Positions 24,401-32,794 of a stretch of 43,694 nucleotides of DNA are shown here, piece after piece. The first letter of the stretch is position 1, and every line of letters begins with the position of its first letter. The notes under the pieces are model-generated. The model worked only from the letters and a program-made list of their open reading frames with translations, had not been told where the DNA came from and searched no databases. The stretch covers positions 2,113 to 45,806 of the forward strand of contig JAHEHU010000018.1 in NCBI GenBank assembly GCA_024639765.1. Reading direction: 5' to 3'. Origin of the DNA: Eudoraea sp. Its GTDB lineage: Bacteria; Bacteroidota; Bacteroidia; Flavobacteriales; Flavobacteriaceae. Position numbers and translations under genes: made by a program.

Positions 24401-25303
24401 ATGAAGAATATTTTATTACCTACAGATTTCTCTGAAAACTCTTGGAACGCTATCAGGTATATTTTGGAATTGTACAAAGCGGAAACATGTACCTTTCATT
24501 TGTTGAACACCTATACGCCGGCAATTCCCAACAGTAGATTCATGGCCTCTAGCATACAACCGGGTATTATGGATGCCGGAAGTAAGGAAGCCTCTGTCAG
24601 AGGACTAAACAATATCCTAAAGCGTATTCAAAAGACTTTTAAGAATAAGAATCATAGTTTTAAAACCATATCCTCTTTTAGTCTTCTGATAGATGAAATA
24701 AAAGATGTTATTGATGAACAATCTATTGATCTTATTGTAACGGGAACAAAAGGTGCCTCAGGAATGGAAGAAGTATTTCTGGGTAGTAATACGGTGCGTA
24801 TTATAAAGGCGATCCGAAATTGTCCGGTCCTTACAATCCCTCAGGATTTTAACTATGTGCAGCCACAGGAGATCGTTTTTGCAACCGATTTTAAGCGGTA
24901 TTACAGCACATCAGAACTCATTCCTTTAATGGACCTGGCCAAAAGTTTTAAGGCCACCATCAGGATAGTGTATGTTCAGAATAAGATCAAGGCACTCTCT
25001 GAGGTGCAGCAATTTAATTTAAATATGTTAAGGAAATATTTTGGGGAGATCGATCACTATATACATACCGTATCAGAACTCAATTCTGTTTCCAAGACCC
25101 TTGAAGTGTTTGCAGATGAGCTGGACATTCACTTGCTGGCGATGCTGAATTACCACCATAGTTATATGGAACGGATCACCAGGGAGCCTGTTGTAAAACA
25201 AGTTGCCTTCCACACTCAGGTGCCTCTACTGGTTATTCCAGAATTGGGAATGAATGCCCCTGCCCATACTACAAAGGAAAATGAATACCAGGTCGTAAAA
25301 TGA
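24401..25303 (+). CDS. Tandem universal stress protein with a degenerate second domain
   Basis: A 300-residue protein with two UspA-like domains. The first starts ILLPTDFSENSWNAI and has the nucleotide motif G-x2-G-x9-G-S (GTKGASGMEEVFLGSNTV near residue 115). The second (from about residue 148, EIVFATDFKRYYS) ends in VPLLVIPE but has HSYMERITREPVVKQ where the glycine motif should be, so it probably does not bind ATP in the usual way. It follows the Crp/Fnr gene by 150 bp and has its own FNR-type promoter. It is a paralog in architecture of the hemN-linked stress protein at 9210 but the two are clearly diverged. Confidence 0.87.
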   Translation: MKNILLPTDFSENSWNAIRYILELYKAETCTFHLLNTYTPAIPNSRFMASSIQPGIMDAGSKEASVRGLNNILKRIQKTFKNKNHSFKTISSFSLLIDEIKDVIDEQSIDLIVTGTKGASGMEEVFLGSNTVRIIKAIRNCPVLTIPQDFNYVQPQEIVFATDFKRYYSTSELIPLMDLAKSFKATIRIVYVQNKIKALSEVQQFNLNMLRKYFGEIDHYIHTVSELNSVSKTLEVFADELDIHLLAMLNYHHSYMERITREPVVKQVAFHTQVPLLVIPELGMNAPAHTTKENEYQVVK

Positions 25304-25304
25304 A

Positions 25305-25523
25305 CTACTCTTTTACCGGGAAATCTTCGTAAAAGTCTTTGAAGGTCTTATTCGTAGTATAGTTGTCCGTTAAAACCCTGTAGACCATATAAACGATCAT
25401 CACCTGACCTAAGACCGTGATATAAAATACCCAGTTGAATGGAAAGCCCATAGCCGCCATTATGGTCACCATTAGTAATACTATGGTGGTAGTACCCACC
25501 CAGAACATAGCCGAAGTTTTCAT
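25305..25523 (-). CDS. Small membrane protein of unknown function
   Basis: A 72-residue protein with two predicted membrane helices (about residues 8-27 and 32-51) and a charged C-terminus (DNYTTNKTFKDFYEDFPVKE). It is not recognised. It ends 1 bp from the convergent stress gene, so it may be read-through antisense of that region or a genuine small membrane protein; the hydrophobic pattern and plausible start favour a real gene. Confidence 0.6.
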   Translation of the reverse strand: MKTSAMFWVGTTTIVLLMVTIMAAMGFPFNWVFYITVLGQVMIVYMVYRVLTDNYTTNKTFKDFYEDFPVKE

Positions 25524-25597
25524 AACTTTTTGCCCTAAAAATACAATTAACAGACATTGCTCTATGTTAAGGAAGTTGCAAAATTCATCAGGTCCTA

Positions 25598-26797
25598 TTA
25601 GTTAACACCAGAATTTGTCCAAAATTTATTCTCAGCCGGGATCCCCTTATTCTTTTGTAATTGAAAAGGATTAAAAGACTTTTTTACAAAAAGATACCAG
25701 ACACTAGATGAGATGGTTGGGGTAATATCCGTATGGTCCCATAGAGAAGTGGCGCCAAAATTTGTCCCGTGATTAGTGGTATATGGGATACCTATGGCAC
25801 TTTCATTGGAAATACTGTTTATAAAGGTCTCCTCAATAGATTGCACGATATTTTCGGCATTACCAGATTGTGAGGCAGCATTGTACGCCAGGGCCATTTG
25901 GGCTGTTCCTTCCAACCAAACCACATCTTTATCATCATCGAAACAATAGCCGCTAATAAGCTTGCCGTGGATGGTTGAGGTTTGAGAATTAAGAAAACGA
26001 TTTGCCTTGGCCAACACCTCCACCGGAAAATCTTCCAGGATCAAATACCCAAGGGAATACAGATCTAAAGCATAGTTATAGGCCGGGTTTTGGGTTTTGG
26101 TAATTAGAACCTCTTCAGTAACATCCCAGCGTTGTTCCTTTAAGAAACGTAGTATGCCCATATGAAATTCATCATAACCGGGCACAGCATTAAAGGCCGT
26201 GATCATTCCTTCAGTTACCTTTGGAATAAGAGTTCCGTCTTCATTGATCCCACCTAGTAAGCCACCGTCTTGTTCTTGTATTGAACGCAGCCAGTTCTCT
26301 AATTCAAAGGCCAGATGTTCATATGTATTAGAATTCGTTATTTCATGATAATTGTTAAGTGCCAACAATAACCAGGCATTATCACCCATCCAGATCCGGG
26401 ATCCGTTTTCTCCTGAGATTTCACGGAATTGAAAAAACCCTCCATCATTTCCATAAAATTCAGTCTCTAATTGCTGATCAAAATAGTCAAAGATCATTTC
26501 TGCGCGAGCCAGATCGCCGTTGGCAAGAAATGCTAAAGCAGCCAATGCATTATCATACAAAGACACAAAATTGGTATTCTCTGCACTTTCAACTAAACCG
26601 TTACTTGCTTGCATTTGCGCCATCCATTCATATACTTGTTCGGGGGATGATGTCTGTACCGGGGGATTTGTATTTTCTGGAGGAAGATCAACAACCTGAA
26701 CTATTGGGACAGGTTGCTCATAGATAGTTGTGACATCTTCCATACATGAAAATAGGGTGATGACAGGGACCAATAGCAGTAGAAACTTAGATTTCAT
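25598..26797 (-). CDS. Lipoprotein with probable (alpha/alpha)6-barrel domain, function unknown
   Basis: A 399-residue lipoprotein: signal peptide ending in the lipobox LFSC with Cys18. The mature part is rich in helices and repeats of the (alpha/alpha)n toroid type: YDNALAALAFLANGD, WMGDNAWLLLALNNY, EGTAQMALAYN and TISSSVWYLFV near the end. Such folds occur in glycoside hydrolases of several families and in related proteins. The repeated acidic residues (DNA, EGT, DHTD) could be catalytic, but no family could be named. No SusC/SusD or sugar genes are adjacent, so the substrate is open. It is followed by the small membrane protein gene on the same strand with a 74-bp gap. Confidence 0.65.
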   Translation of the reverse strand: MKSKFLLLLVPVITLFSCMEDVTTIYEQPVPIVQVVDLPPENTNPPVQTSSPEQVYEWMAQMQASNGLVESAENTNFVSLYDNALAALAFLANGDLARAEMIFDYFDQQLETEFYGNDGGFFQFREISGENGSRIWMGDNAWLLLALNNYHEITNSNTYEHLAFELENWLRSIQEQDGGLLGGINEDGTLIPKVTEGMITAFNAVPGYDEFHMGILRFLKEQRWDVTEEVLITKTQNPAYNYALDLYSLGYLILEDFPVEVLAKANRFLNSQTSTIHGKLISGYCFDDDKDVVWLEGTAQMALAYNAASQSGNAENIVQSIEETFINSISNESAIGIPYTTNHGTNFGATSLWDHTDITPTISSSVWYLFVKKSFNPFQLQKNKGIPAENKFWTNSGVN

Positions 26798-27122
26798 AGT
26801 AGGTTAATTTTCGATCCAATCTGGGTACTAGATCGTTACTAAAATAACAGGGGAAAGTGTTTAAAAATATGCGTTCCCGACTAACAGCACGGGAAAGTCG
26901 ACCAATTCTTGACCATAGTACATCATACCCTAGTTTTGGGTTAGTCAACAGTTTTTAGCCAAATAGACAAATCGTACAATTGTGCAGTTCATCGATGTTT
27001 TTTCAGGAAATTTTGCTCTAAAACTGTAGAGGATCAGGCAGTGATTTTTACTGTTCCCCCCTTTTTTATTACGGGCAAGAAGAAATATGTGCCAGATGCA
27101 ATACGAAATCAAAAAGCTTTAT

Positions 27123-27130
27123 TATCTTTG
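27123..27130 (+). promoter_or_regulatory. -7 element of the candidate small RNA
   Basis: TATCTTTG, a full TAnnTTTG match, seven bases or so upstream of the predicted 5' end near 27137. No TTG element is seen at the usual spacing. Confidence 0.5.
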
Positions 27131-27136
27131 CCATGT

Positions 27137-27228
27137 TGTGTTGGACTTCAATTATTTGAAGTCAAGTGTTGAAAACTGATATATTAGTTTCAGCCAATGA
27201 AAGGCTTTCCAAGTTGGGAGGCTTTTTT
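27137..27228 (+). ncRNA. Candidate three-hairpin small RNA with intrinsic terminator
   Basis: Three stem-loops follow a perfect -7 element. Hairpin 1: GACTTCAA (27144-27151) with TTGAAGTC (27156-27163), loop TTAT. Hairpin 2: AAACTGA/TTAGTTT (27173-27190) with one G-T pair. Hairpin 3: AAAGGCTTTCC (27200-27210) with GGGAGGCTTTT (27216-27226), 11 pairs including three G-T pairs, running into a T tract ending at 27228, a typical intrinsic terminator. There is no coding capacity beyond a very short reading frame. I cannot assign it to a known RNA family by eye; a leader or attenuator for the gene at 27362 is less likely because a second -7 element follows the terminator. Confidence 0.5.
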
Positions 27229-27287
27229 CTTTTATGACCATTTGCATGCCTATGACTTTCGCTTCTAAAAAGCCATTCTGTCCCACA

Positions 27288-27295
27288 TATCTTTG
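27288..27295 (+). promoter_or_regulatory. -7 element upstream of homogentisate dioxygenase
   Basis: TATCTTTG, a full TAnnTTTG match, 66 bp before the start codon and after the small-RNA terminator. No TTG at the usual -33 spacing, so an activator may be involved. Confidence 0.45.
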
Positions 27296-27361
27296 AGATA
27301 GAAATTTTAAAGTCCCTTTAAATTGTCGTAATTTTAAGCTGCAATTTTAATTCAGTTTTTT

Positions 27362-28519
27362 ATGCCACTATATCATTCTTTAGGTACCATTCCCCATAAG
27401 AGACATACGATTTTTAAAAAGCCGGATGGCACGTTATACTATGAGCAATTATTCGGCACTATTGGTTTCGATGGGATGTCTTCTTTGATGTATCATTTGC
27501 ATAGGCCCACACAGGTTAAGGATATTCTAAAAACTCAAGATATTAGTCCAAAGGCTGCGGTAGAATATCATGTAAAGTCGCGTTTATTAAAGGGATTAGA
27601 ACTTCCTGCAGAAGATGATTTTTTGGTCAGCAGAAAGGTGATACTTTTTAATTCGGATGTTCATGTATCCCTGGCAGCACCCAGAAAATCCATGACGGAG
27701 TATTTCTATAAAAATGCAGATGCAGACGAATTGTTGTTCATTCATAAGGGTTCAGGTACTCTGAAAACATTGTTGGGGGAAATTCCATTCGGATATGGAG
27801 ATTATATACTTATCCCACGGGGAATGATATATCAGATCCATTTTGATACGGAAGATAATAGGATTCTCATCACAGAATCATACCATCCTGTTTACACCCC
27901 AAAAAGATACCGAAACTGGTTTGGTCAACACCTGGAGCACTCACCTTTTTGTGAGCGCGATTTCAGATTACCAACTAATCTGCCAACGCATGATGAAAAA
28001 GGGGAGTTTTTGATCAAAGTGAAAAAACAAGGTCACTTACACCATTTGGTATATGCTACACATCCATTCGACGTGGTTGGATGGGACGGCTATAATTATC
28101 CATATGCTTTCTCAATTCACGATTTTGAGCCTATCACGGGTCGGGTACATCAACCACCACCGGTACACCAGACCTTTGAGACAAGTGCCTTTGTGGTTTG
28201 TTCTTTCTGTCCAAGGTTATATGATTATCACCCCGAGGCCATACCGGCACCTTACAATCATTCCAATATAGATTCTGATGAGGTACTGTACTATGTTGAT
28301 GGCGATTTTATGAGCCGTAAAGGGATCGATAAAGGATATATTTCTCTGCACCCGGCGGGGATCCCACATGGACCACATCCCGGCACGTATGAAGCGAGTA
28401 TCGGGAAGAGTGGAACCGAGGAACTTGCTGTAATGATAGACACCTTCAGGCCTTTGCAGCTTACACAAACTGCACTTTCATTAGACGATGGGAAATATTT
28501 TAAATCCTGGCTAGAGTAG
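27362..28519 (+). CDS. hmgA: Homogentisate 1,2-dioxygenase
   Basis: A 385-residue cupin-fold dioxygenase that opens the ring of homogentisate to maleylacetoacetate in tyrosine and phenylalanine breakdown. GTLYYEQLFGTIGFDGMSS near residue 25 and the metal-binding region around residues 275-355 (PPPVHQTFE, HPAGIPHGPHPG, with His and Glu ligands for Fe(II)) are family hallmarks; PHGPHP is especially typical. It is shorter than the mammalian enzyme (445) but normal for Bacteroidota. The 3' end overlaps the convergent hutG gene by 9 bp. Partners such as 4-hydroxyphenylpyruvate dioxygenase or fumarylacetoacetase are not in the window. Confidence 0.92.
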   Translation: MPLYHSLGTIPHKRHTIFKKPDGTLYYEQLFGTIGFDGMSSLMYHLHRPTQVKDILKTQDISPKAAVEYHVKSRLLKGLELPAEDDFLVSRKVILFNSDVHVSLAAPRKSMTEYFYKNADADELLFIHKGSGTLKTLLGEIPFGYGDYILIPRGMIYQIHFDTEDNRILITESYHPVYTPKRYRNWFGQHLEHSPFCERDFRLPTNLPTHDEKGEFLIKVKKQGHLHHLVYATHPFDVVGWDGYNYPYAFSIHDFEPITGRVHQPPPVHQTFETSAFVVCSFCPRLYDYHPEAIPAPYNHSNIDSDEVLYYVDGDFMSRKGIDKGYISLHPAGIPHGPHPGTYEASIGKSGTEELAVMIDTFRPLQLTQTALSLDDGKYFKSWLE

Positions 28520-29482
28520 GGCTACTTCATGGATTATATAGTGGAGTAATGCGGCTGCCAGTTTTGCCGTTTGGTTGTCCCTGTCAAAGGCAGGATTCAT
28601 TTCGGCCACATCTACGCTAATCAGCTTTTTGGATCGAATAATAAGACCTAAACTGGCCAGTACAATTTCCGGGGAAAACCCCATAGGAGAGGCAGCACTA
28701 ACTCCTGGGGCATATGCGGAGGAAAATCCGTCCATATCTATGGTTACATAGACACTATCAACCCTGGAGAGGAAGGTTTTAATTGTCTGTTCAACCTTTT
28801 CAGCCTGTTTTATGGAAAACTCAGCTCGCGACATATAATTAACACCCAGATCATCTGCAGTTTTATACAATCCTCCGGAATTGGCCTCTTTTCTGATCCC
28901 AAGACACAGATACTGAAAGGGGAGACCCTGTTCAGAACTGTCTTTGGCAATTTGATAGAATGGAGTACCAGAATTATTTCCTGCTTCATTCTTTCTTAGA
29001 TCGAAATGGGCATCAAAGTTTATGATTCCCAGGGTTCGCTCAGTACCCAAATAGTCTCTTAGTCCGCAATAATGTCCATAGGCAATATCATGACCACCCC
29101 CTAGCAACACGGGAAAGGTGTTGTTCTTCAAAATAGTCTGAACCTGAGTTTGCAGGCTTTGTTGGGTTGCTTCCATGTCCTTATCCAAACAATCCATATT
29201 ACCCAGATCAAGTAATGAAACCTTATCGGACAAATGGTTGGCCATTTTGCCCAATTGAGAGCGGATGGCATCGGGGCCTTGAGCTGTACCAGGCCGACCA
29301 TAATTTCTTTTTACGCCTTCATCACAGGCGTATCCCAGGAGTGCAAATGCCTTAGCTGCACCATTAGGGGACCAGTCATCCATGGCACTATGCAGAATAA
29401 CCTTTTCATGAAGATACTCCTGGGCACCAGATGCTCTGCCTGTCCAATTGGCTGTTGCCGGTTCTGAGTATGTAGTCTTCAT
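28511..29482 (-). CDS. hutG: Formimidoylglutamase HutG (arginase family)
   Basis: A 323-residue ureohydrolase-fold enzyme. It hydrolyses N-formimidoyl-L-glutamate to glutamate and formamide, the last step of histidine utilisation. The binuclear manganese site is seen in GGGHDIAYGHY (residues near 127), NFDAHFDLR near 154 and TIDMDGFSSAYAPGVSAASP near 245. The last motif is the HutG form rather than the arginase one. It is the final gene of the hut operon, 26 bp after hutU, which fixes the substrate better than the sequence alone. Confidence 0.93.
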   Translation of the reverse strand: MKTTYSEPATANWTGRASGAQEYLHEKVILHSAMDDWSPNGAAKAFALLGYACDEGVKRNYGRPGTAQGPDAIRSQLGKMANHLSDKVSLLDLGNMDCLDKDMEATQQSLQTQVQTILKNNTFPVLLGGGHDIAYGHYCGLRDYLGTERTLGIINFDAHFDLRKNEAGNNSGTPFYQIAKDSSEQGLPFQYLCLGIRKEANSGGLYKTADDLGVNYMSRAEFSIKQAEKVEQTIKTFLSRVDSVYVTIDMDGFSSAYAPGVSAASPMGFSPEIVLASLGLIIRSKKLISVDVAEMNPAFDRDNQTAKLAAALLHYIIHEVALL

Positions 29483-29508
29483 TTATCCCTAGCTAATATT
29501 GTTATTAC

Positions 29509-31530
29509 TTATTTGAAAAGTCCGTTCAGGATATTTTTTTCTACAAGGGTGGGTAGGGTTACTTTTAAGGTATTAGTACGTTCCATTTCCCTTTTGATGG
29601 CAAACAGGGCTTCCTTGTTTCTCGCCCAACTCCGGCGGGCAATACCGTTATTCACATCATAGAACAACATACTTCTGATTCTTGCTGATACCTCCGTTGA
29701 ACCGTTGAGTACCATTCCAAATCCACCATTGATCACTTCGCCCCAACCCACACCTCCACCATTGTGGATAGACACCCAGGAGGCACCCCTAAAACTATCA
29801 CCAATGACATTGTGAATGGCCATATCTGCCGTAAACTTACTCCCGTCGTAAATATTACTGGTCTCCCGGAAAGGCGAATCTGTGCCACTTACGTCATGAT
29901 GATCCCGTCCAAGAACAACCGGCGCGGTAAGTTCTCCTTTGTGAATGGCTTCATTAAAAGCCAGTGCAATTGCGGTTCTTCCTTCTGCATCTGCATATAA
30001 GATACGTGCCTGTGAACCAACGACAAGTTTGTTCTTCTCGGCTTCTTGAATCCAGCGTATATTATCCTGCATTTGCTGCTGAATTTCTTGTGGAGCCTTA
30101 TCTTTTAATTGTTTCATTACGCTCAACGCAATGGCATCGGTTCTTCTAAGATCTTCAGGATCACCAGAGGAACACACCCACCTAAAGGGCCCAAAACCAT
30201 AGTCGAAACACAAGGGACCTAAAATATCCTGTACATAGGAGGGGTATTTAAAATCGATTTTATTTTCTGCCATTACCTCAGCGCCGGCTTTGGATGCTTC
30301 CAGTAGGAAGGCGTTGCCGTAATCAAAAAAGTAGGTGCCTCTTTCAGCATGTTTGTTGATAAGGGCAATTTGTTTTCGAAGCGATCTCTGTACGTTCTCC
30401 TTAAATTGTTCAGGATCTTCTACCATCATGGCATTCGATTCTTCAAAGGACAGCGATGCCGGGTAATACCCACCCGCCCATGGATTATGAAGGGAGGTTT
30501 GATCGGATCCAAGGCTGACAAAAATTTCTGCCTCGTAAAACTGTTCCCAAACATCTACCACGTTCCCAACATATGCCAGTGATACCGTTTCACTTTTTTT
30601 CATGGCTTCTCTGGTTCTTTTTATCAGGGCACTAATGGAATAATGTAATTCATCTACCCAACCTTGCTCATGTCTTTTTTGTGCAGCAGCGGGATTTACT
30701 TCAGCACAAACGGTTACACATCTTGCAATGTTTCCCGCCTTTGGCTGGGCCCCGCTCATGCCACCCAATCCTGAGGTGAGGAATAATTTACCTTCTGAGG
30801 ATTCACCTTTTTTTAGGACCTTTCTAAATGCGTTCATCACCGTGATGGTAGTACCATGTACGATGCCTTGGGGGCCAATGTACATATAGGACCCTGCGGT
30901 CATTTGTCCGTATTGGGTAACACCAAGCGCATTGTATCGTTCCCAGTCGTCTGGTTTTGAGTAGTTAGGGATCATCATCCCATTGGTGATCACAACCCTT
31001 GGAGCCGATTTTGAAGAGGGAAAGAGACCCATGGGATGACCAGAATACATATGGAGGGTTTGTTCATCTGTCATAGAAGCCAGGTATTCCATGGTAAGCA
31101 AATACTGAGCCCAATTCTGAAATACGGCTCCATTGCCCCCATAGGTGATCAACTCGTCTGGGTGCTGGGCAACAGCCGGATCCAGGTTATTTTGTATCAT
31201 CAGCATTATGGCGGCTGCTTCTATGGAGCTAGCCGGATACTCAGTGATTGGCCTGGCATACATGGGATAGCTAGGTTTAAACCTATACATATAAATTCGG
31301 CCATAGGTTTCTAGTTCTTGGGCAAATTCAGAAGCCAGTTCCCGATGCCAGCCAGAGGGAAAATACCGCAAGGCATTTTCTATTGCCAGCAGTTTCTCTT
31401 CTTTAGACAGGATCTGTTTTCGGTTGGGAGCATGACTATAGTTACTTCGCACCGCCGGTTTTGGGGGTAATTCTGTGGGAATACCTTGAAGGATCTGCGA
31501 TTTAAAGTCGGTTGTCGTTGTTTTTTTCAT
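29509..31530 (-). CDS. hutU: Urocanate hydratase HutU (long form)
   Basis: A 673-residue NAD-dependent enzyme adding water to urocanate to give imidazolonepropionate. Start chosen at ATG 31530 (MKKTTTTDF); a 10-codon extension to 31560 overlaps hutI and has no family character. TYGGNGAVFQNWAQYLL near residue 125, FLTSGLGGMSGAQPKA near 240 (NAD-binding Gly-rich segment) and DYGFGPFRWVCSSGD near 430 are the urocanase signatures. It is longer than the 556-residue enzyme of Pseudomonas and nearer to the animal form, a length found in Bacteroidota. It lies 10 bp after hutI. Confidence 0.95.
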   Translation of the reverse strand: MKKTTTTDFKSQILQGIPTELPPKPAVRSNYSHAPNRKQILSKEEKLLAIENALRYFPSGWHRELASEFAQELETYGRIYMYRFKPSYPMYARPITEYPASSIEAAAIMLMIQNNLDPAVAQHPDELITYGGNGAVFQNWAQYLLTMEYLASMTDEQTLHMYSGHPMGLFPSSKSAPRVVITNGMMIPNYSKPDDWERYNALGVTQYGQMTAGSYMYIGPQGIVHGTTITVMNAFRKVLKKGESSEGKLFLTSGLGGMSGAQPKAGNIARCVTVCAEVNPAAAQKRHEQGWVDELHYSISALIKRTREAMKKSETVSLAYVGNVVDVWEQFYEAEIFVSLGSDQTSLHNPWAGGYYPASLSFEESNAMMVEDPEQFKENVQRSLRKQIALINKHAERGTYFFDYGNAFLLEASKAGAEVMAENKIDFKYPSYVQDILGPLCFDYGFGPFRWVCSSGDPEDLRRTDAIALSVMKQLKDKAPQEIQQQMQDNIRWIQEAEKNKLVVGSQARILYADAEGRTAIALAFNEAIHKGELTAPVVLGRDHHDVSGTDSPFRETSNIYDGSKFTADMAIHNVIGDSFRGASWVSIHNGGGVGWGEVINGGFGMVLNGSTEVSARIRSMLFYDVNNGIARRSWARNKEALFAIKREMERTNTLKVTLPTLVEKNILNGLFK

Positions 31531-31540
31531 TCTGCAGTTG

Positions 31541-32791
31541 CTACATAGTTGAATACACAATGGCTCCTTTTTTTACAACAAGCGATGGCTGCAAACTCCC
31601 CTGCTGATATAAGATCTCACGGTGATCGTTTGTTTTGAATACAGCAAGGTCTGCCAACATCCCTTTGGCTAGCGTTCCTCTGTCTGTTAATCCCAACGCT
31701 GCGGCTGCCCTGTAGGTAATGCCTGCAAAGACCTCTGCCGTGCTTAACTTTTCGGATGCCCCAAGAATGGCAGCCTGTGTTAACAATTGTCCCATGGGTG
31801 CAGATCCTGGATTATGGTCACTCGCAATAGCCACAGATGCGCCTGCATCCAATAAGGCTCTTGTCGGGGTAAAATTACACCCTAATCCTAAGGAGGCACC
31901 GGGTAATGCCACGGCGATCACATCACTTTTTGCAAGCAGATCAATTTCTTTGGAAGTGCTGGCCTCCAAATGGTCAGCACTGCGGGCTTTGAATTGAACT
32001 GCCACTTCACTTCCCCCAACATTAAACTGATCTGCGTGGATGGTAATATCGAATCCAAGAGAAACAGCCGTTTTTAAATAGGGGGTAATGTCTGACCTGG
32101 AGAAAGCTCCTTCTTCAATGAAAGCATCTACCCTGTGAGACAAGTTTTCTTTTTTGATCTTTGGCAAAAGTTCTTTAGCCATCAACGCTAAATAGTCTTT
32201 TTTAGACCCATCAAAATCCTTTGGGAACATATGAGCAGCCAGGCAGGTACTTATTAGGTCTGCCGGGATGGATGCATTCGCCCTGGCAATGGCCTGTAAC
32301 ATTTTTAATTCCTGCAGAATACTGAGCCCATATCCGCTTTTCACTTCAATAGTTGTTACTCCCTGCTGCAGATGATGCGTTGCTCTGTATATGACGCCCT
32401 CTACCAATTTCTCTTCTGTTGCCGCACGGGTCTGAGTAACGGTGTCCCAAATGCCACCGCCTGCCCTGGCAATTTCCAGATAGGATGTTCCAGCGTTTCT
32501 CAGGGCGTAGTCTCTGGCCCGTGATCCGCTAAAACATATATGGGTATGGCAATCTATAAGGCCGGGAATTGCCACCACCGGTTGGTTTAGTAGTGTGACC
32601 TCCGCGTTTACTTCTTTGGCTCTGGCCAGGACGTCTTTGTGTTTTCCTACTGTGTGTATCTGTTCTCCATCCATTAAGATACCCATATCTTTAAGCACAG
32701 GCATAGCGCTATCAGCTAACGGTCCTTTTAGAGACAGATGCTCCATGCTAAGCACTTCAGTAAGGGGACCTATATATGAAAATGTTCCCAT
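31541..32791 (-). CDS. hutI: Imidazolonepropionase HutI
   Basis: A 416-residue amidohydrolase that opens the imidazolone ring to N-formimidoyl-L-glutamate. The metal site begins with PGLIDCHTHICFSG near residue 75, followed by EVKSGYGL near 150, TIHADQFNVGG near 252 and the metal-binding ASDHNPGSAP near 330. These match HutI. It is 3 bp after hutH and 10 bp before hutU, in the standard catabolic order. Confidence 0.95.
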   Translation of the reverse strand: MGTFSYIGPLTEVLSMEHLSLKGPLADSAMPVLKDMGILMDGEQIHTVGKHKDVLARAKEVNAEVTLLNQPVVAIPGLIDCHTHICFSGSRARDYALRNAGTSYLEIARAGGGIWDTVTQTRAATEEKLVEGVIYRATHHLQQGVTTIEVKSGYGLSILQELKMLQAIARANASIPADLISTCLAAHMFPKDFDGSKKDYLALMAKELLPKIKKENLSHRVDAFIEEGAFSRSDITPYLKTAVSLGFDITIHADQFNVGGSEVAVQFKARSADHLEASTSKEIDLLAKSDVIAVALPGASLGLGCNFTPTRALLDAGASVAIASDHNPGSAPMGQLLTQAAILGASEKLSTAEVFAGITYRAAAALGLTDRGTLAKGMLADLAVFKTNDHREILYQQGSLQPSLVVKKGAIVYSTM

Positions 32792-32794
32792 GGC

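Larger units (their letters stand above)
26798..27361. other. 564-bp intergenic gap before homogentisate dioxygenase
   Basis: No convincing protein gene was found. It holds a near repeat of GGGAAAGT (in GGGGAAAGTG at 26850s and CGGGAAAGTC at 26890s), a candidate small RNA at 27137-27228 with a -7 element at 27123, and a second TATCTTTG element at 27288-27295 that could drive the homogentisate gene. Nothing else recognisable was seen in 26900-27110. Confidence 0.6.

Noticed and set aside
27133-27159. Eight-codon leader peptide in the small-RNA region
   Set aside because: A short ATG frame exists but carries no Tyr, Phe or His repeats expected of an attenuation leader; treated as chance.
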